A DNA stretch of 64,000 nucleotides from Thorsellia anophelis DSM 18579 (GCF_900111395.1 NZ_FOHV01000010.1:27429-91428), one strand, 5' to 3'; counted from the stretch's first letter, positions 36,771-45,511 are shown. The notes: generated from the sequence alone by a model not told the origin. Numbers and translations are program-made.

Positions 36771-38326
36771 TAGAAAATTTGCCACGTGATAATGATTTAT
36801 TTGCCATAATTGACCTAGGGTCAAACAGTTTCCATTTATTGATAGCTAGATTTTTGCATGGACGCTTACATCCGATACAAAGAGTGAGGCGAAAAGTTCA
36901 ATTAGCAAGTGGCTTAGATACAAATAACTTATTAAATGAGCAAAGTATTAAACGTGGCTTAGAGTGTATTGCAATTTTTGCTGATCGTGTTGGACACTTT
37001 AATCCTGTTAATGTAAGAGCGGTTGCAACCGCAACTTTACGTCTTGCTCATAATCGTGAACAATTTATTTCTCGGGCTGAGCGTTTGCTTGGGCACAAAA
37101 TCGAGGTCATCGATGGTGAAAAAGAAGCATCGCTTATTTATCTAGGGGCTTCACTGGCATCTCACGATCAACCTAAACGCCTTGTCATCGACATTGGTGG
37201 TGCAAGTACAGAAATTATTATTGGGGATGATTTAGATATTCGATATTTAAAAAGTCTTTCAGTTGGTTGCGTGACTTGGCAACAACAATTTTTTACTTCA
37301 AAAATAATTTCATTAAATCAGTTTGATGAAGCGACTAATAAAGCTAAGCTTATTTTTTTAAAAGAAAAGAGTGAATTGTCGCATTTGGATTGGGATGTGG
37401 CACTAAGTGCTTGCGGTACGATTCAAACACTTAATGAAATTATGATAGCCCAGCGATTAGGTTCTGAAATTACACTGGACATTTTGTACAAGCTAAAAGA
37501 TCAGATTATTCAATCTACTCAACTTGGTTTAATTACTGTTAAAGGGCTGTTTTTAGACAAAGCGGTAGTGTTTACCAGTGGCCTTAGTATCTTAATTGGC
37601 TTATTTGAAGCACTTGAAATTCAAACGTTAGTCCCAACTGATGGTGCACTTAGAGAAGGGTTGCTTGCTTCATTTGAGTTTACACACCAAAATGCAATTG
37701 ATGATAATGCAGCTATTAGCTATATACAAAATCGCTATCAAGTGGATGTAGAACAGGCTAATCGAGTACAAGCTCAATTAGAAAGGTTTATTCTGTCAAA
37801 TTCAGCTACAATCACATTATCCACGAGAATTAAAAAAATCTTAAGATATTGTATTGCACTTCACGAAATTGGATTAGTGGTGGACTTAAAAAACACCAAT
37901 CAACATGCAAGTTATTTAATTCATCATATTCCACAGTTAGGTTTAACTTCTTACGAAAAAATACTGATTTCACTGTGGCTTCAGATGCTTAATCCACAAA
38001 AAATTAAAGTGACTCAACTCGTTAAGCAATCGGTACTTGATTTGGTAGATGCAACTCTTCTTTCTATCATGATTAAATTGGCTGTGATCAGCTGCAGTCA
38101 CCGAGATGATAGGTTTGTGGCGCCATTTGTTGTGAAGATTTTTAAAAAAAATAGCCACTCTAATCAAATCATAGATGCAAATAATCTAGATTCAATTGAA
38201 TTAATAGAGTTGCAAATATCTAAGAGTTATCTTTTAACTCACCCATTAGTGAGCGCTTATTTGCAAGAATTGATTCATGAAATCAAATATGAAGTAAAAA
38301 TTAATATCAAACTAAGTAGACTTTAA
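36767..38326 (+). CDS. gppA: Guanosine-pentaphosphate phosphohydrolase / exopolyphosphatase family
   Basis: Converts pppGpp to ppGpp and may also hydrolyse polyphosphate. The 519-residue protein has the Ppx/GppA ATPase-like fold: phosphate-1 loop [17 protein letters not shown] near 12, [14 protein letters not shown] near 85, [13 protein letters not shown] near 120 and phosphate-2 [14 protein letters not shown] near 145. The C-terminal HD-like part is present. Overlap with rhlB rather than ppk favours GppA over Ppx. Confidence 0.88.
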   Translation: MIENLPRDNDLFAIIDLGSNSFHLLIARFLHGRLHPIQRVRRKVQLASGLDTNNLLNEQSIKRGLECIAIFADRVGHFNPVNVRAVATATLRLAHNREQFISRAERLLGHKIEVIDGEKEASLIYLGASLASHDQPKRLVIDIGGASTEIIIGDDLDIRYLKSLSVGCVTWQQQFFTSKIISLNQFDEATNKAKLIFLKEKSELSHLDWDVALSACGTIQTLNEIMIAQRLGSEITLDILYKLKDQIIQSTQLGLITVKGLFLDKAVVFTSGLSILIGLFEALEIQTLVPTDGALREGLLASFEFTHQNAIDDNAAISYIQNRYQVDVEQANRVQAQLERFILSNSATITLSTRIKKILRYCIALHEIGLVVDLKNTNQHASYLIHHIPQLGLTSYEKILISLWLQMLNPQKIKVTQLVKQSVLDLVDATLLSIMIKLAVISCSHRDDRFVAPFVVKIFKKNSHSNQIIDANNLDSIELIELQISKSYLLTHPLVSAYLQELIHEIKYEVKINIKLSRL

Positions 38327-38358
38327 AAGTACAATTGAATTTAACTAAGAGAGTTTTT

Positions 38359-38922
38359 ATGCCATTTAACATCCCTATTTTATTGACCTACTTCAGGATA
38401 CTATTGATTCCTGTGTTTGTCGTTACGTTCTATTTGCCATTTAAATGGACAGCAACGGTTACTGCAGGTATTTTTGTAATTGCAGCGGTAACTGACTGGT
38501 TTGATGGTTACTTAGCAAGGAGATGGAATCAAAGCACTCAATTTGGAGCGTTTTTAGACCCTGTAGCAGACAAGGTGATGGTAGCTGTAGCTTTAGTGCT
38601 TTTAGCTGAACATTATCGTGTATGGTGGGTTTCCCTGCCGATTGCAACTATCATCGGCAGAGAGATAATTATTTCTTCTCTACGCGAGTGGATGGCTGAA
38701 TTAGGTAAGAGGGGACTTGTAGCAGTTTCTTGGATTGGTAAATTAAAAACAACCGCTCAAATGACTGCTATTGGCTTACTTTTATGGCATCCATATAAAT
38801 GGGTTGAATATGTCGGTTTTGTTTTGCTTTATGTTGCAACAGCTTTAACATTTTGGTCAATGTATCAGTATTTACAAGCGGCGAAAAAAGATTTGCTTGC
38901 TCAGCAAGAAATTGATAAGTAA
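38359..38922 (+). CDS. pgsA: CDP-diacylglycerol-glycerol-3-phosphate 3-phosphatidyltransferase
   Basis: Makes phosphatidylglycerol phosphate, the committed step to PG and cardiolipin, in the inner membrane. The 187-residue protein contains the CDP-alcohol phosphotransferase motif with Asp-49, Gly-50, Ala-53, Arg-54, Gly-63, Asp-67 and Asp-71 in the right spacing, plus four or more membrane helices. The ATG at 38359 has AAGAGAG upstream. As in E. coli, it is followed by the tRNA-Gly/Cys/Leu cluster. Confidence 0.95.
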   Translation: MPFNIPILLTYFRILLIPVFVVTFYLPFKWTATVTAGIFVIAAVTDWFDGYLARRWNQSTQFGAFLDPVADKVMVAVALVLLAEHYRVWWVSLPIATIIGREIIISSLREWMAELGKRGLVAVSWIGKLKTTAQMTAIGLLLWHPYKWVEYVGFVLLYVATALTFWSMYQYLQAAKKDLLAQQEIDK

Positions 38923-38944
38923 TTTATGTAATTGAAGGTGCCCA

Positions 38945-38984
38945 GTAGGAATCCCCTTGCTTTAGCGTGGGGGAGGATGTCAAA
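38945..38984. mobile_element. Orphan IS200/IS605-type right end (omega-RNA 3' end fossil)
   Basis: A GTAGGAATCCCC block, a short hairpin (CCCCTTGC / GCGTGGGG) and GAGGATGTCAA match the arrangement at the right end of tnpB-carrying IS200/IS605 elements, which is also the 3' part of the omega RNA that guides TnpB. No tnpA or tnpB is present. It lies 20 bp after pgsA, between pgsA and the tRNAs. Confidence 0.55.
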
Positions 38985-39200
38985 AACTAGGATCTTTATA
39001 TAATTGTGGATTAAAACACTAGTTAAATATAATTTATAACTGGAAAAGTATTAAAATCGTTTGAAAAATAGCTAAATTGATACAAAAATATGCAATCGAT
39101 ACGCATTTTTCAATATTTATTCAAAAACTGATTGACTCATTCTCAAAATTCATTAAAATGCGCACCTGTTCAGAGACATTAACGAAACTTAAGTCACTGT

Positions 39201-39276
39201 GCGGGAATAGCTCAGTTGGTAGAGCGCAACCTTGCCAAGGTTGAGGTCGCGAGTTCGAGCCTCGTTTCCCGCTCCA
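39201..39276 (+). tRNA. glyW: tRNA-Gly(GCC)
   Basis: 76 bases including an encoded CCA. Acceptor stem GCGGGAA / TTCCCGC with T as discriminator, D-arm AGCTCAGTTGGTAGAGC, anticodon loop with GCC, and T-arm GAGTTCGAGCCTC. It is the first of three tRNAs in the same order as glyW-cysT-leuZ of E. coli. Confidence 0.96.
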
Positions 39277-39291
39277 AGCATGGTTAACATA

Positions 39292-39365
39292 GGCGCGTTG
39301 GCAGAGTGGCCATGCAGTGGATTGCAAATCCATGAACCTCGGTTCGACTCCGGGACGCGCCTCCA
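39292..39365 (+). tRNA. cysT: tRNA-Cys(GCA)
   Basis: 74 bases with encoded CCA. Acceptor stem GGCGCGT / ACGCGCC, discriminator T (U73, characteristic of tRNA-Cys), anticodon loop TTGCAAA giving GCA, and T-arm with GGTTCGACTCC. Confidence 0.96.
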
Positions 39366-39385
39366 AAAAGTAGTAGCAATCACCT

Positions 39386-39472
39386 GCCCAGGTGGTGAAA
39401 TCGGTAGACACAAGGGATTTAAAATCCCTCGCCCGAAAGGGTGTGCGGGTTCAAGTCCCGCCCTGGGCACCA
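39386..39472 (+). tRNA. leuZ: tRNA-Leu(UAA), probable prophage attachment gene
   Basis: 87 bases with encoded CCA and a long variable arm (TCGCCCGAAAGGGTGT), as expected for a class II tRNA. Acceptor stem GCCCAGG / CCTGGGC, anticodon loop TTTAAAA giving UAA, discriminator A. A phage integrase gene follows 378 bp later, so its 3' end is the likely attL core. The second copy must lie right of the window. Confidence 0.96.
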
Positions 39473-39850
39473 ATTCCTCTTTGGTGATGTTCAAAATATT
39501 CAAAATAACTTCAAAAACAAGCATTTATAATATTCCTTAAAAATTCATTTTCACTATTTTTAACCTAATTTAATATCAATTCTCGCATGAATCCCGCACG
39601 ATTCCCCCACGAATCCCGCACAAAAATTATATTTTTTTTCTGCTCAAAACTTCTCAATCATATTTAATAGCTTTCTTTTCAGTACTTTAAAATCCACATG
39701 CATAGTAATAAGTAAAACGCTTATTCGCTTAAGTATTTTTTTTAAGTGGCCAATTATCCATAATGACTTTTCGACATATAGGGAACGATTCGTCTTATGC
39801 ACGGATTGCAAATGTAGATAAAAATATTTTATTTATGGAAAAGGGAATTT
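39473..39850. promoter_or_regulatory. attL arm region and integrase promoter region
   Basis: About 380 bp without a gene. It holds the triple 11-bp repeat at 39589-39621 and AT-rich DNA likely to bend, as expected for the arm of an integrase attachment site. The start of int has AAAAGGGAA upstream. Confidence 0.55.
39589..39621. repeat. Three contiguous 11-bp repeats, candidate integrase arm sites
   Basis: GAATCCCGCAC, GATTCCCCCAC and GAATCCCGCAC follow each other without a gap, 117 bp after tRNA-Leu. Tandem short direct repeats between the tRNA and the int gene are the usual form of arm-type binding sites for the integrase N-terminal domain. Confidence 0.65.
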
Positions 39851-40834
39851 ATGGCCAGCATTAAAAAAAATGATAAAGGATATCGAGTTCAGGTTCAAGT
39901 TAAACACTTGAGAGAATCAAAGACATTTGCAACACGAAGAGAAGCTACGGAGTGGGCTTTCAAACGTGAAAATGAATTTAGGGAACAGATAGCTAATAAG
40001 GAAAGCAATAAATTTACATTAAAAGATGCGTTAAGACGGTATTCAAAAGAAATTTCACCCACCAAGCGAGGGATCCGCTGGGAGCAAATTAGACTCGCGG
40101 CATTTGAAGAACGAAATCTGCCATTAGAAAAATTTATGTGTGATGTAGATAATGATGATATAGCCCTTTACAGGGATTCGCGATTAAAAGAAGTATCTGG
40201 TGCCAGTGTACTACGCGAACTCAATCTACTTTCTTCCGTTTTTGAAATCGCTAGAATTGAGTGGCGTTGGTGTGAGAAAAATCCAGTAAAAGAGATACGC
40301 AAGCCACGTAGCCCTAAGCATCGTGAGCGAGTGTTAAGTTGGTATGAAATCAGGGCAATGCTTAAAATCTTAGGCTACAAAACAACAGGAAAAATAACTT
40401 CAAATAAACAAGCGGTTGCTATTTGCATGTTAGTCGCCCTAAGAACAGGCATGCGGGCAGGAGAATTGTGCGGATTAGAATGGTCTCATGTATTTGAGAG
40501 ACATGTTCATTTGCCGTTAACAAAAAATGGTAATTCCAGAAATGTACCTTTGTCAAATAAAGCAAAAGGATTAATAGAAAGAATGCGTGGTGTAGATGAT
40601 GTTTTAGTGTTTGGCATGACGTCCCAGACATTATCGTCAGCATTTAAAAAACAGAGGCAAAGAGCGGGGTTAAGTGGCTTTACTTGGCATGATACCAGAC
40701 ATACGGCCGCAACCATGCTAAGTAAAAAATTAAAAGTACTTGATCTGTGTAAAATGTTTGGATGGAGCGATCCTAAAATGGCGATGGTTTATTATAATCC
40801 GCATGCATCATCGCTTGCGGATTATCTCAACTAG
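39851..40834 (+). CDS. int: Prophage integrase, tyrosine recombinase
   Basis: Catalyses site-specific integration and excision. The 327-residue protein has an N-terminal arm-binding part (1-60), a core-binding SAM-like domain (about 60-155) and the catalytic domain with Arg-202 (TGMRAGEL), Lys-225, His-280 and Arg-283 (HDTRHTAA), Trp-305 in the usual His/Trp position and Tyr-314 or 315 (MVYYNPH). All catalytic residues are present. It is convergent with the excisionase-like gene, six bases apart, with no room for a terminator. Confidence 0.95.
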   Translation: MASIKKNDKGYRVQVQVKHLRESKTFATRREATEWAFKRENEFREQIANKESNKFTLKDALRRYSKEISPTKRGIRWEQIRLAAFEERNLPLEKFMCDVDNDDIALYRDSRLKEVSGASVLRELNLLSSVFEIARIEWRWCEKNPVKEIRKPRSPKHRERVLSWYEIRAMLKILGYKTTGKITSNKQAVAICMLVALRTGMRAGELCGLEWSHVFERHVHLPLTKNGNSRNVPLSNKAKGLIERMRGVDDVLVFGMTSQTLSSAFKKQRQRAGLSGFTWHDTRHTAATMLSKKLKVLDLCKMFGWSDPKMAMVYYNPHASSLADYLN

Positions 40835-40840
40835 TGCCAA

Positions 40841-41071
40841 TTAGATTAATCTTAAATATTTGGCAATTTCAGCACCTGTGATTTTGCCATCTATTTGTTT
40901 TATTTTACCTTCTTTGATCCTACGCTGAAGAGTAGGATACGTCATTCCTAATTTTCTGCAGGCATCAGCATAATTGTAAACCGCAAAATCAGCAATTGCC
41001 ATTTTTGCTCCTTGTTTAGCTGCTTCTGATAATAATCTTTCTAACTCATTTTCTTGCATTGTATAAACCAT
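40841..41071 (-). CDS. Excisionase-like helix-turn-helix protein
   Basis: A 76-residue protein, last gene of the leftward early operon. A predicted MerR/AlpA-like helix-turn-helix spans 34-60 (YADACRKLGMTYPTLQRRIK), followed by a short wing. AAAGGAG precedes the ATG. Its position beside int and its size fit an excisionase (directionality factor), though a general repressor is possible. Confidence 0.65.
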   Translation of the reverse strand: MVYTMQENELERLLSEAAKQGAKMAIADFAVYNYADACRKLGMTYPTLQRRIKEGKIKQIDGKITGAEIAKYLRLI

Positions 41072-41122
41072 GATATTACTCCTTTAAAATCATAATAAGT
41101 TACGGTATTAAAATCTATTCAT

Positions 41123-41509
41123 TTAGTTGCTATTCATAATTTTCAGTTGGATGATGTCTTTTACCCCACTGAATGTGGGCTGTTTTATTTTGCGATTAAA
41201 GAAATCCGCAATCACAGTGGCGAGCTCTTGTTCAAGCGCTTCTGTTATATCATCAAGATACAAGTTTCTTTCATCCATGCTCCCAAGGGTCGGTAGATCA
41301 AACGCATCATCTCTAATACAAGTGATGACTTTATAGGGATCAATCATGTCGATATGAGAAATTTGAGTTTTCTGACCACAATAAAATTTAATATCATGAT
41401 CGGATTGATTAGTTTCTAGTTCTGCTAAGAACACTTCTTTTTCTTGAAAATGACGACCATTAAGGCTAAAAACTAAATCTTTAAGTTTAAATATTTCATG
41501 TAATTTCAT
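41123..41509 (-). CDS. Prophage early protein of unknown function
   Basis: A 128-residue protein between recT and the excisionase-like gene. It is mixed alpha/beta, with no cysteine motif and no signal peptide. A hydrophobic-acidic helix (LDDITEALEQELATVIADFF) lies near 88-107. No family recognised. The place suggests an accessory recombination or anti-host function. Confidence 0.55.
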   Translation of the reverse strand: MKLHEIFKLKDLVFSLNGRHFQEKEVFLAELETNQSDHDIKFYCGQKTQISHIDMIDPYKVITCIRDDAFDLPTLGSMDERNLYLDDITEALEQELATVIADFFNRKIKQPTFSGVKDIIQLKIMNSN

Positions 41510-41555
41510 GGGTGTACCTGTTTAAATTAAAATATAAAATCAGTGCATGCACTAT

Positions 41556-42470
41556 TTAGTGTTGCTCTATAAAATCCATCTCTATAAGCGAATCGCGCTG
41601 TACTACATACGCGTTATGAGCTTTAGTGAGGTGTATGTTTGATTCCTTAAAGATCAATTTGGCTTGTTCTAAAGCTTTATCTAAAGCATCAATACACGTC
41701 AATGCATCAATATGTTCGCAAAATTTCAACAATCGCTCATCGAATTCTTTAATCGGATCTTCTTGATTTTGATGATCACTTACTACTTCCTCGATTATTT
41801 GAGGACTTGTTACATCTGCCTCTGTTATCGTTAATAGAGACTGAGCTGGTTTAACAGGTGTCACATCTTTTGGAGGCTGCACGTCAGCTAATTCGTCAGG
41901 CGTGTAAATACCCAAAATGGCGCCTGGTGTATAAAGCCGAGCCCAATACTTGACAGCAAGATAAGCAATTTGTTGTCTTGGATTAGTTTTCCATAGAGGT
42001 GAGTTTCTTACCCCTACTAAAGCTAAATACACAGGTTCTCCCCAGGTGATCTCATTGTCACCTTTGAGTATTGCACCAACACGACAAGCGAGGCCAACTT
42101 CACTATCAGCTTTGGTGGGATTAAATTGTTCCCAATTGCCAATATACTCATATTTGAAATGTCCCTGGATTGCCCCTGATGCCATAATGGCTGCATTAAC
42201 TAATTGTGCTTCATAGCCAAGTATGCCATTGACTAGATGGGTTTTTTGCGCCACAGAGAACGGATTCATCCCCCACTGCGTGGCATGGAGTACAACCGCT
42301 AGGCAATCAGCTGGTTTTCCTTGCAGATGCCGAGGAACAGTCACTACACCTTGTGCCATAACTTCTGCAAATTTTTGGATTGCCATTAAATTCTCAGGAG
42401 AAAAAATAATGTTTGAAGTTTGTGGGGTGATATCATTAAGTTGTTGGTTTTGTATGCTTACAGTATTCAT
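41556..42470 (-). CDS. recT: RecT-family single-strand annealing protein
   Basis: Binds single-stranded DNA and pairs homologous strands in phage recombination. The 304-residue protein has the RecT core: AVVLHATQWGMNPFSVAQKT near 58, GYEAQLVNAAIMASG near 86 and LVGVRNSPLWKTNPRQQIAY near 150. The C-terminal 90 residues are linker-like. It overlaps the upstream nuclease gene by four bases (ATGA), a coupled exonuclease-annealase pair. Confidence 0.88.
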   Translation of the reverse strand: MNTVSIQNQQLNDITPQTSNIIFSPENLMAIQKFAEVMAQGVVTVPRHLQGKPADCLAVVLHATQWGMNPFSVAQKTHLVNGILGYEAQLVNAAIMASGAIQGHFKYEYIGNWEQFNPTKADSEVGLACRVGAILKGDNEITWGEPVYLALVGVRNSPLWKTNPRQQIAYLAVKYWARLYTPGAILGIYTPDELADVQPPKDVTPVKPAQSLLTITEADVTSPQIIEEVVSDHQNQEDPIKEFDERLLKFCEHIDALTCIDALDKALEQAKLIFKESNIHLTKAHNAYVVQRDSLIEMDFIEQH

Positions 42471-43288
42471 GCTATTTCTTCCTTGTTTTTAATCCATTTA
42501 GGTGCAGTTATTATTTCTGAGAATCCCCAGTCATTAGTAGTTTTACATTGATGGTAAAGCTCTAAATTTTTTCGAAACAATTTATGGCCAACTGCTGAGT
42601 AATCAGCATCTAATTCAAAGATGCGGACAGGGTACTTACCACAGTTAATGGTCTCACTGACTACGATAAATAGAAATTGAGCAGGCTCGCCAAAATGATT
42701 AAAAAATCCGTCTTTATACATTGCTTCTTGTACGTGATACCGATAATCATGAATTAATGAAGAAAATTTATCGATTTGTGCGGTTTTTTTAATATCTACG
42801 ATGATAGGGTAATCTTTTAGCTGCTTATCAAAGCGAGAGCGGCATAATTCACCTGTTTCCTTATCGTTCCAATATATCGAACGTTCAGCATATCCCTCCA
42901 ATTCCAAAAGCTTTTTTGCAGCTGGATGAGCGAAAACACTTTCTCTTAAAAGCATTAGTTTTTGATGCTCTTCATTGGTCATGATAGTGACACCAGATTT
43001 TTCTTGTTTTTTGAGAAAATTAGCCTCAATTTCACGACCTTCTTTGGTTCTTCGATTGACCGTTGGGGCGAAGATAAAACGCTTTGAAAACTCTTCTGGT
43101 TCAAGCAATAAACAATGCAAAGCAGAACCCATATTTAATGCATTTAATTTACTGGTATCGACAGGCGCTTTTTTATTCCATAAAAAGGTATTGGGAGAAC
43201 AGGCGATAAGATCGAGTTGTGATTTGCTGACGCCTTGAGAACGTTGATATTCTTCATTCAGCATGTTGTCAAAAATTCCGATAGTCAT
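42467..43288 (-). CDS. RecE-like 5'-3' exonuclease (PD-(D/E)XK)
   Basis: A 273-residue protein matching the C-terminal nuclease domain of RecE (exodeoxyribonuclease VIII): VSKSQLDLIACSPNTF, ALNMGSALHCLLLEPEEF, CRSRFDKQL, the catalytic block YPIIVDIKKTAQID (Asp-x-Lys) and YRYHVQEAMYKDGF. It degrades one strand of double-stranded DNA ends to feed the RecT protein encoded next. Confidence 0.85.
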   Translation of the reverse strand: MTIGIFDNMLNEEYQRSQGVSKSQLDLIACSPNTFLWNKKAPVDTSKLNALNMGSALHCLLLEPEEFSKRFIFAPTVNRRTKEGREIEANFLKKQEKSGVTIMTNEEHQKLMLLRESVFAHPAAKKLLELEGYAERSIYWNDKETGELCRSRFDKQLKDYPIIVDIKKTAQIDKFSSLIHDYRYHVQEAMYKDGFFNHFGEPAQFLFIVVSETINCGKYPVRIFELDADYSAVGHKLFRKNLELYHQCKTTNDWGFSEIITAPKWIKNKEEIA

Positions 43289-43360
43289 GTTACATCCTTG
43301 TTGTAGTAATGGTTAGTAAATATTTATATTTTTGTGATTAAGACTTGTTTGGTAATCACG

Positions 43361-43504
43361 TTAATTATTTATTAGTGTATGAATGTCTTTACTTAAAAGT
43401 GCAAAGTCAAACATTGCCTTAAACCCTTCGCGATTATTTGGAAAAGTGTATAAAGTTCCATTCATGCGAAGGTGTAAAAAAAGTCCATCTACAAAAAACA
43501 GCAT
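43361..43504 (-). CDS. Small prophage protein, 47 residues
   Basis: An ATG at 43504 with AAGGGA nine bases upstream opens a frame of 47 codons (starts MLFFVDGLFLHLRMNG, ends DIHTLINN). It lies in the leftward early operon between the nuclease gene and the 90-residue gene, fills an otherwise empty 280-bp gap and is in the operon's direction. Product unknown. Confidence 0.5.
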   Translation of the reverse strand: MLFFVDGLFLHLRMNGTLYTFPNNREGFKAMFDFALLSKDIHTLINN

Positions 43505-43570
43505 AGGTAAATTCCCTTTAGATTGATTCAATGAATACGTTTAGTCGAAAGGATCATCAATTTTGTTCCA

Positions 43571-43843
43571 TTAGCTGTAGCTTGTTTTTTTATCTTGCGT
43601 TCTGTAAAGATAAATGATGAGATCAATATTGCTGTTTAACTCCCCAAGACAAAGAATCTTTTCATCTTTCACTAGAGTTTCATCCTGAATCTCTTTTTGA
43701 ATTAGATATATATCACCGTCTATTTGTTGTTCTTCAAACGTAATTTCCTTGTTTTTGATTTCAATTTTTAATTGAGAATCCAACCATTGGTATGGAATGT
43801 TTTTTTTGACTAACGTCATTTTTATTAAATCCATTATTTTCAT
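43571..43843 (-). CDS. Prophage early protein of unknown function
   Basis: A 90-residue protein rich in Ile, Lys, Asp and Glu, starting MKIMDLIKMTLVKKN with a strong AAAGGAG site upstream. It is the first gene of the leftward operon after the repressor. No motif recognised; small proteins at this place in lambdoid phages include host-nuclease inhibitors and superinfection functions. Confidence 0.6.
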   Translation of the reverse strand: MKIMDLIKMTLVKKNIPYQWLDSQLKIEIKNKEITFEEQQIDGDIYLIQKEIQDETLVKDEKILCLGELNSNIDLIIYLYRTQDKKTSYS

Positions 43844-44046
43844 AGTTCTTACTCCTTTAAGAAAATTTTTTCAATTAGATAGTAGGTTTAGGTATTTACT
43901 GTTATCCGGGCAGTGACAACATAATACAACCTGAGTTGTTTATTGTAAATAACCTTTAGTTTATTTTTGTGTAAGGATTTCGAAAAATTTTAATTTGAGT
44001 TTATTAGGTATTGTTTTTTATTGATTTTTTTAAAAGAAAAAATAAA

Positions 44047-44072
44047 AAAAACCACTATGTTTAGTGGTTTTT
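44047..44072 (-). terminator. Terminator of the repressor gene
   Basis: AAAACCACTA pairs with TAGTGGTTTT around a four-base loop. Reading the minus strand, the stem is followed by a run of T (44041-44050 is all A but one on the plus strand). It lies 28 bp after the repressor stop codon. Confidence 0.8.
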
Positions 44073-44099
44073 ATAAAAAGGAAGGGGATTTATTTATTT

Positions 44100-44771
44100 T
44101 TAGATGGCTAACATGACTTGAATAGCTCTGCCAATAATATGAATTTCATTGATATACACTTCTTCAACAGGGTAATTTGAATTATAACTTTTTAATATGA
44201 TTTTATCTGGTGCTGTACGGTATAAAATTTTTACTCTTTTCCAGCCACTTTGCTCAATAACAAATATTTTACCATCAACAATTGATTTATCACGGGTATT
44301 TATAGTTATTGTTGAACCTTCAGGAATGTTGGGTTCTAAAGAATTATCGCCTAAAATTATACAGAATAGAGATTTTACATCAGAACATTTGTGAAACAGT
44401 GCTAATGTTGATTTGGAAAATTGTACGACTTGTTTTTCGCTCGTAGTGACATAGCCTTCTGAGTTAATATCATTTAAGTTGCTAATGAGGGGGATCGAAA
44501 TTATGTTTTCATTTTCAATAAGTTCACTTTCATTGTGAGCATTAGTAACGAATTCTTGGTAATTTTCTAAATGACCAGATTTGAGCCATTCAACACTAAC
44601 ACCTAAGACTTTTGCAAAATCATAGATATCCCTAGGCTTTAATGTTTGCCCATCTTCAATTTTAAAAACAGAGGCTTGACTCACCCCAACTTTCTCTGCA
44701 AGTTGTTTTTGAGTTAATCCTTTGGATTCGCGTGCAAGTAAAAATCTATTCGCTAAAGTATTTTCTTTCAT
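44100..44771 (-). CDS. CI-type repressor with S24 peptidase domain
   Basis: Maintains lysogeny by binding early operators. From the ATG at 44771 it is 223 residues; an in-frame TTG at 44789 is less likely because it lies upstream of the probable transcription start. The N-terminal helix-turn-helix spans 19-40 (LTQKQLAEKVGVSQASVFKI). The C-terminal LexA/S24 domain has Ser-144 (GDNSLEP) and Lys-178 (WKRVK). The usual Ala-Gly or Cys-Gly cleavage site is not obvious (NSEGYV is the nearest), so self-cleavage may be altered. No ribosome binding site precedes the ATG. Confidence 0.88.
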   Translation of the reverse strand: MKENTLANRFLLARESKGLTQKQLAEKVGVSQASVFKIEDGQTLKPRDIYDFAKVLGVSVEWLKSGHLENYQEFVTNAHNESELIENENIISIPLISNLNDINSEGYVTTSEKQVVQFSKSTLALFHKCSDVKSLFCIILGDNSLEPNIPEGSTITINTRDKSIVDGKIFVIEQSGWKRVKILYRTAPDKIILKSYNSNYPVEEVYINEIHIIGRAIQVMLAI

Positions 44772-44777
44772 ATTCAA

Positions 44778-44806
44778 ATTATAATCCAAGTAATAACATT
44801 TGTTAA
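44778..44806 (-). promoter_or_regulatory. Repressor-maintenance promoter producing a leaderless mRNA
   Basis: On the minus strand TTAACA (-35, 44801-44806), a 17-bp spacer and a perfect TATAAT (-10, 44778-44783) lie only six bases before the repressor ATG. Transcription would begin at or next to that ATG, as for lambda PRM and cI. Confidence 0.75.
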
Positions 44807-44821
44807 GCCAATAATAAATAC

Positions 44822-44837
44822 TTTACTTTTTAGTAAA
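44822..44837. promoter_or_regulatory. Operator-like inverted repeat in the switch region
   Basis: TTTACT-TTTT-AGTAAA, perfect 6-bp arms, lies between the repressor and cro-like genes. A second inverted repeat TAACA-TT-TGTTA (44094 offset, that is 44794-44805) overlaps the -35 of the repressor promoter. Either could be a CI/Cro operator. Confidence 0.5.
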
Positions 44838-44924
44838 AAATAAATAAAAAAGCATTTTTTAGTGGAATTTTAAAAACCAAAGTAATATCATGTGTTTTTT
44901 TTGAAACTATAAAAAGGAGTATTT

Positions 44925-45200
44925 GTGAATCAAGTCATCAAAAAAGCAATTGATTTATTAGGAGGCCAGCAAAAAATGGCTGATGCTATCAGTGTATCAC
45001 AATCAGCTGTTCATAAATGGTTACATAATAAAATCAAAATTTCGCCTGAAAATGTAGTTCGAATTGTTGAAGTAACACAAGGTAAAGTCCAGGGCTATGA
45101 TCTTAGACCTGACTTACCATCGCTTTTTCCTAAACCCCTTAAACTAACTGAAGAGGATTTAACCACATGCAAAACGCAAACACACGCAAAACAAAATTGA
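44925..45200 (+). CDS. Cro/YdaS-like antirepressor protein
   Basis: A 91-residue protein from a GTG start with AAAGGAG seven bases upstream. The helix-turn-helix (GGQQKMADAISVSQSAVHKWL) is of the Cro/YdaS type. The second half has a conserved-looking RPDLPSLFP. It is transcribed divergently from the repressor and is the first gene of the rightward operon, the place of cro. Confidence 0.8.
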   Translation: MNQVIKKAIDLLGGQQKMADAISVSQSAVHKWLHNKIKISPENVVRIVEVTQGKVQGYDLRPDLPSLFPKPLKLTEEDLTTCKTQTHAKQN

Positions 45201-45511
45201 ATAATACGACTAATTTACTGTTAAATCGAGCTCATTCCTCAATTAGACAAAACACTCAAACCCAAGTAGCTAAAAACCTTGGGGTTGCTGATTCTACGGT
45301 ACTCAGAAGAACTGAAAAGTTTAAAGAGGTTTTTGAAGTACTGGCGGCTTTAGGAATCAATAACTTTGTTTTTGAAGGGGAACGAGTGCTCGAGGAGAGT
45401 GAGTATCGAATACTTTTAACCTATGCGGTCAATTGGCTTAATCTACAAAAAGAGAGCACTGAATCTACAGCAATAGATCCAGTGCAGAAGTTGTCAGCTT
45501 TTCCAAACTAA
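45167..45511 (+). CDS. CII-like transcription activator
   Basis: A 114-residue protein overlapping the cro-like gene by 34 bp, with GAGGA eight bases before its ATG. The central part (LLNRAHSSIRQNTQTQVAKNLG, DSTVLRRTEKFKEVFEVLAALG) follows the lambda CII pattern of a helix-turn-helix followed by an oligomerisation helix. It would promote the lysogenic decision at an establishment promoter. Confidence 0.72.
   Translation: MQNANTRKTKLNNTTNLLLNRAHSSIRQNTQTQVAKNLGVADSTVLRRTEKFKEVFEVLAALGINNFVFEGERVLEESEYRILLTYAVNWLNLQKESTESTAIDPVQKLSAFPN

Noticed and set aside
38459..38647. 62-codon minus-strand frame in pgsA
   Set aside because: It is antisense to a firmly identified membrane enzyme gene.
39121..39540. 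Open frames of about 100 codons on both strands across the tRNA cluster
   Set aside because: They run through three certain tRNA genes and have no ribosome binding sites or protein-like conservation.
40835..40840. Terminator between int and the excisionase-like gene
   Set aside because: The convergent genes are only six bases apart and no hairpin with a T-run was found.
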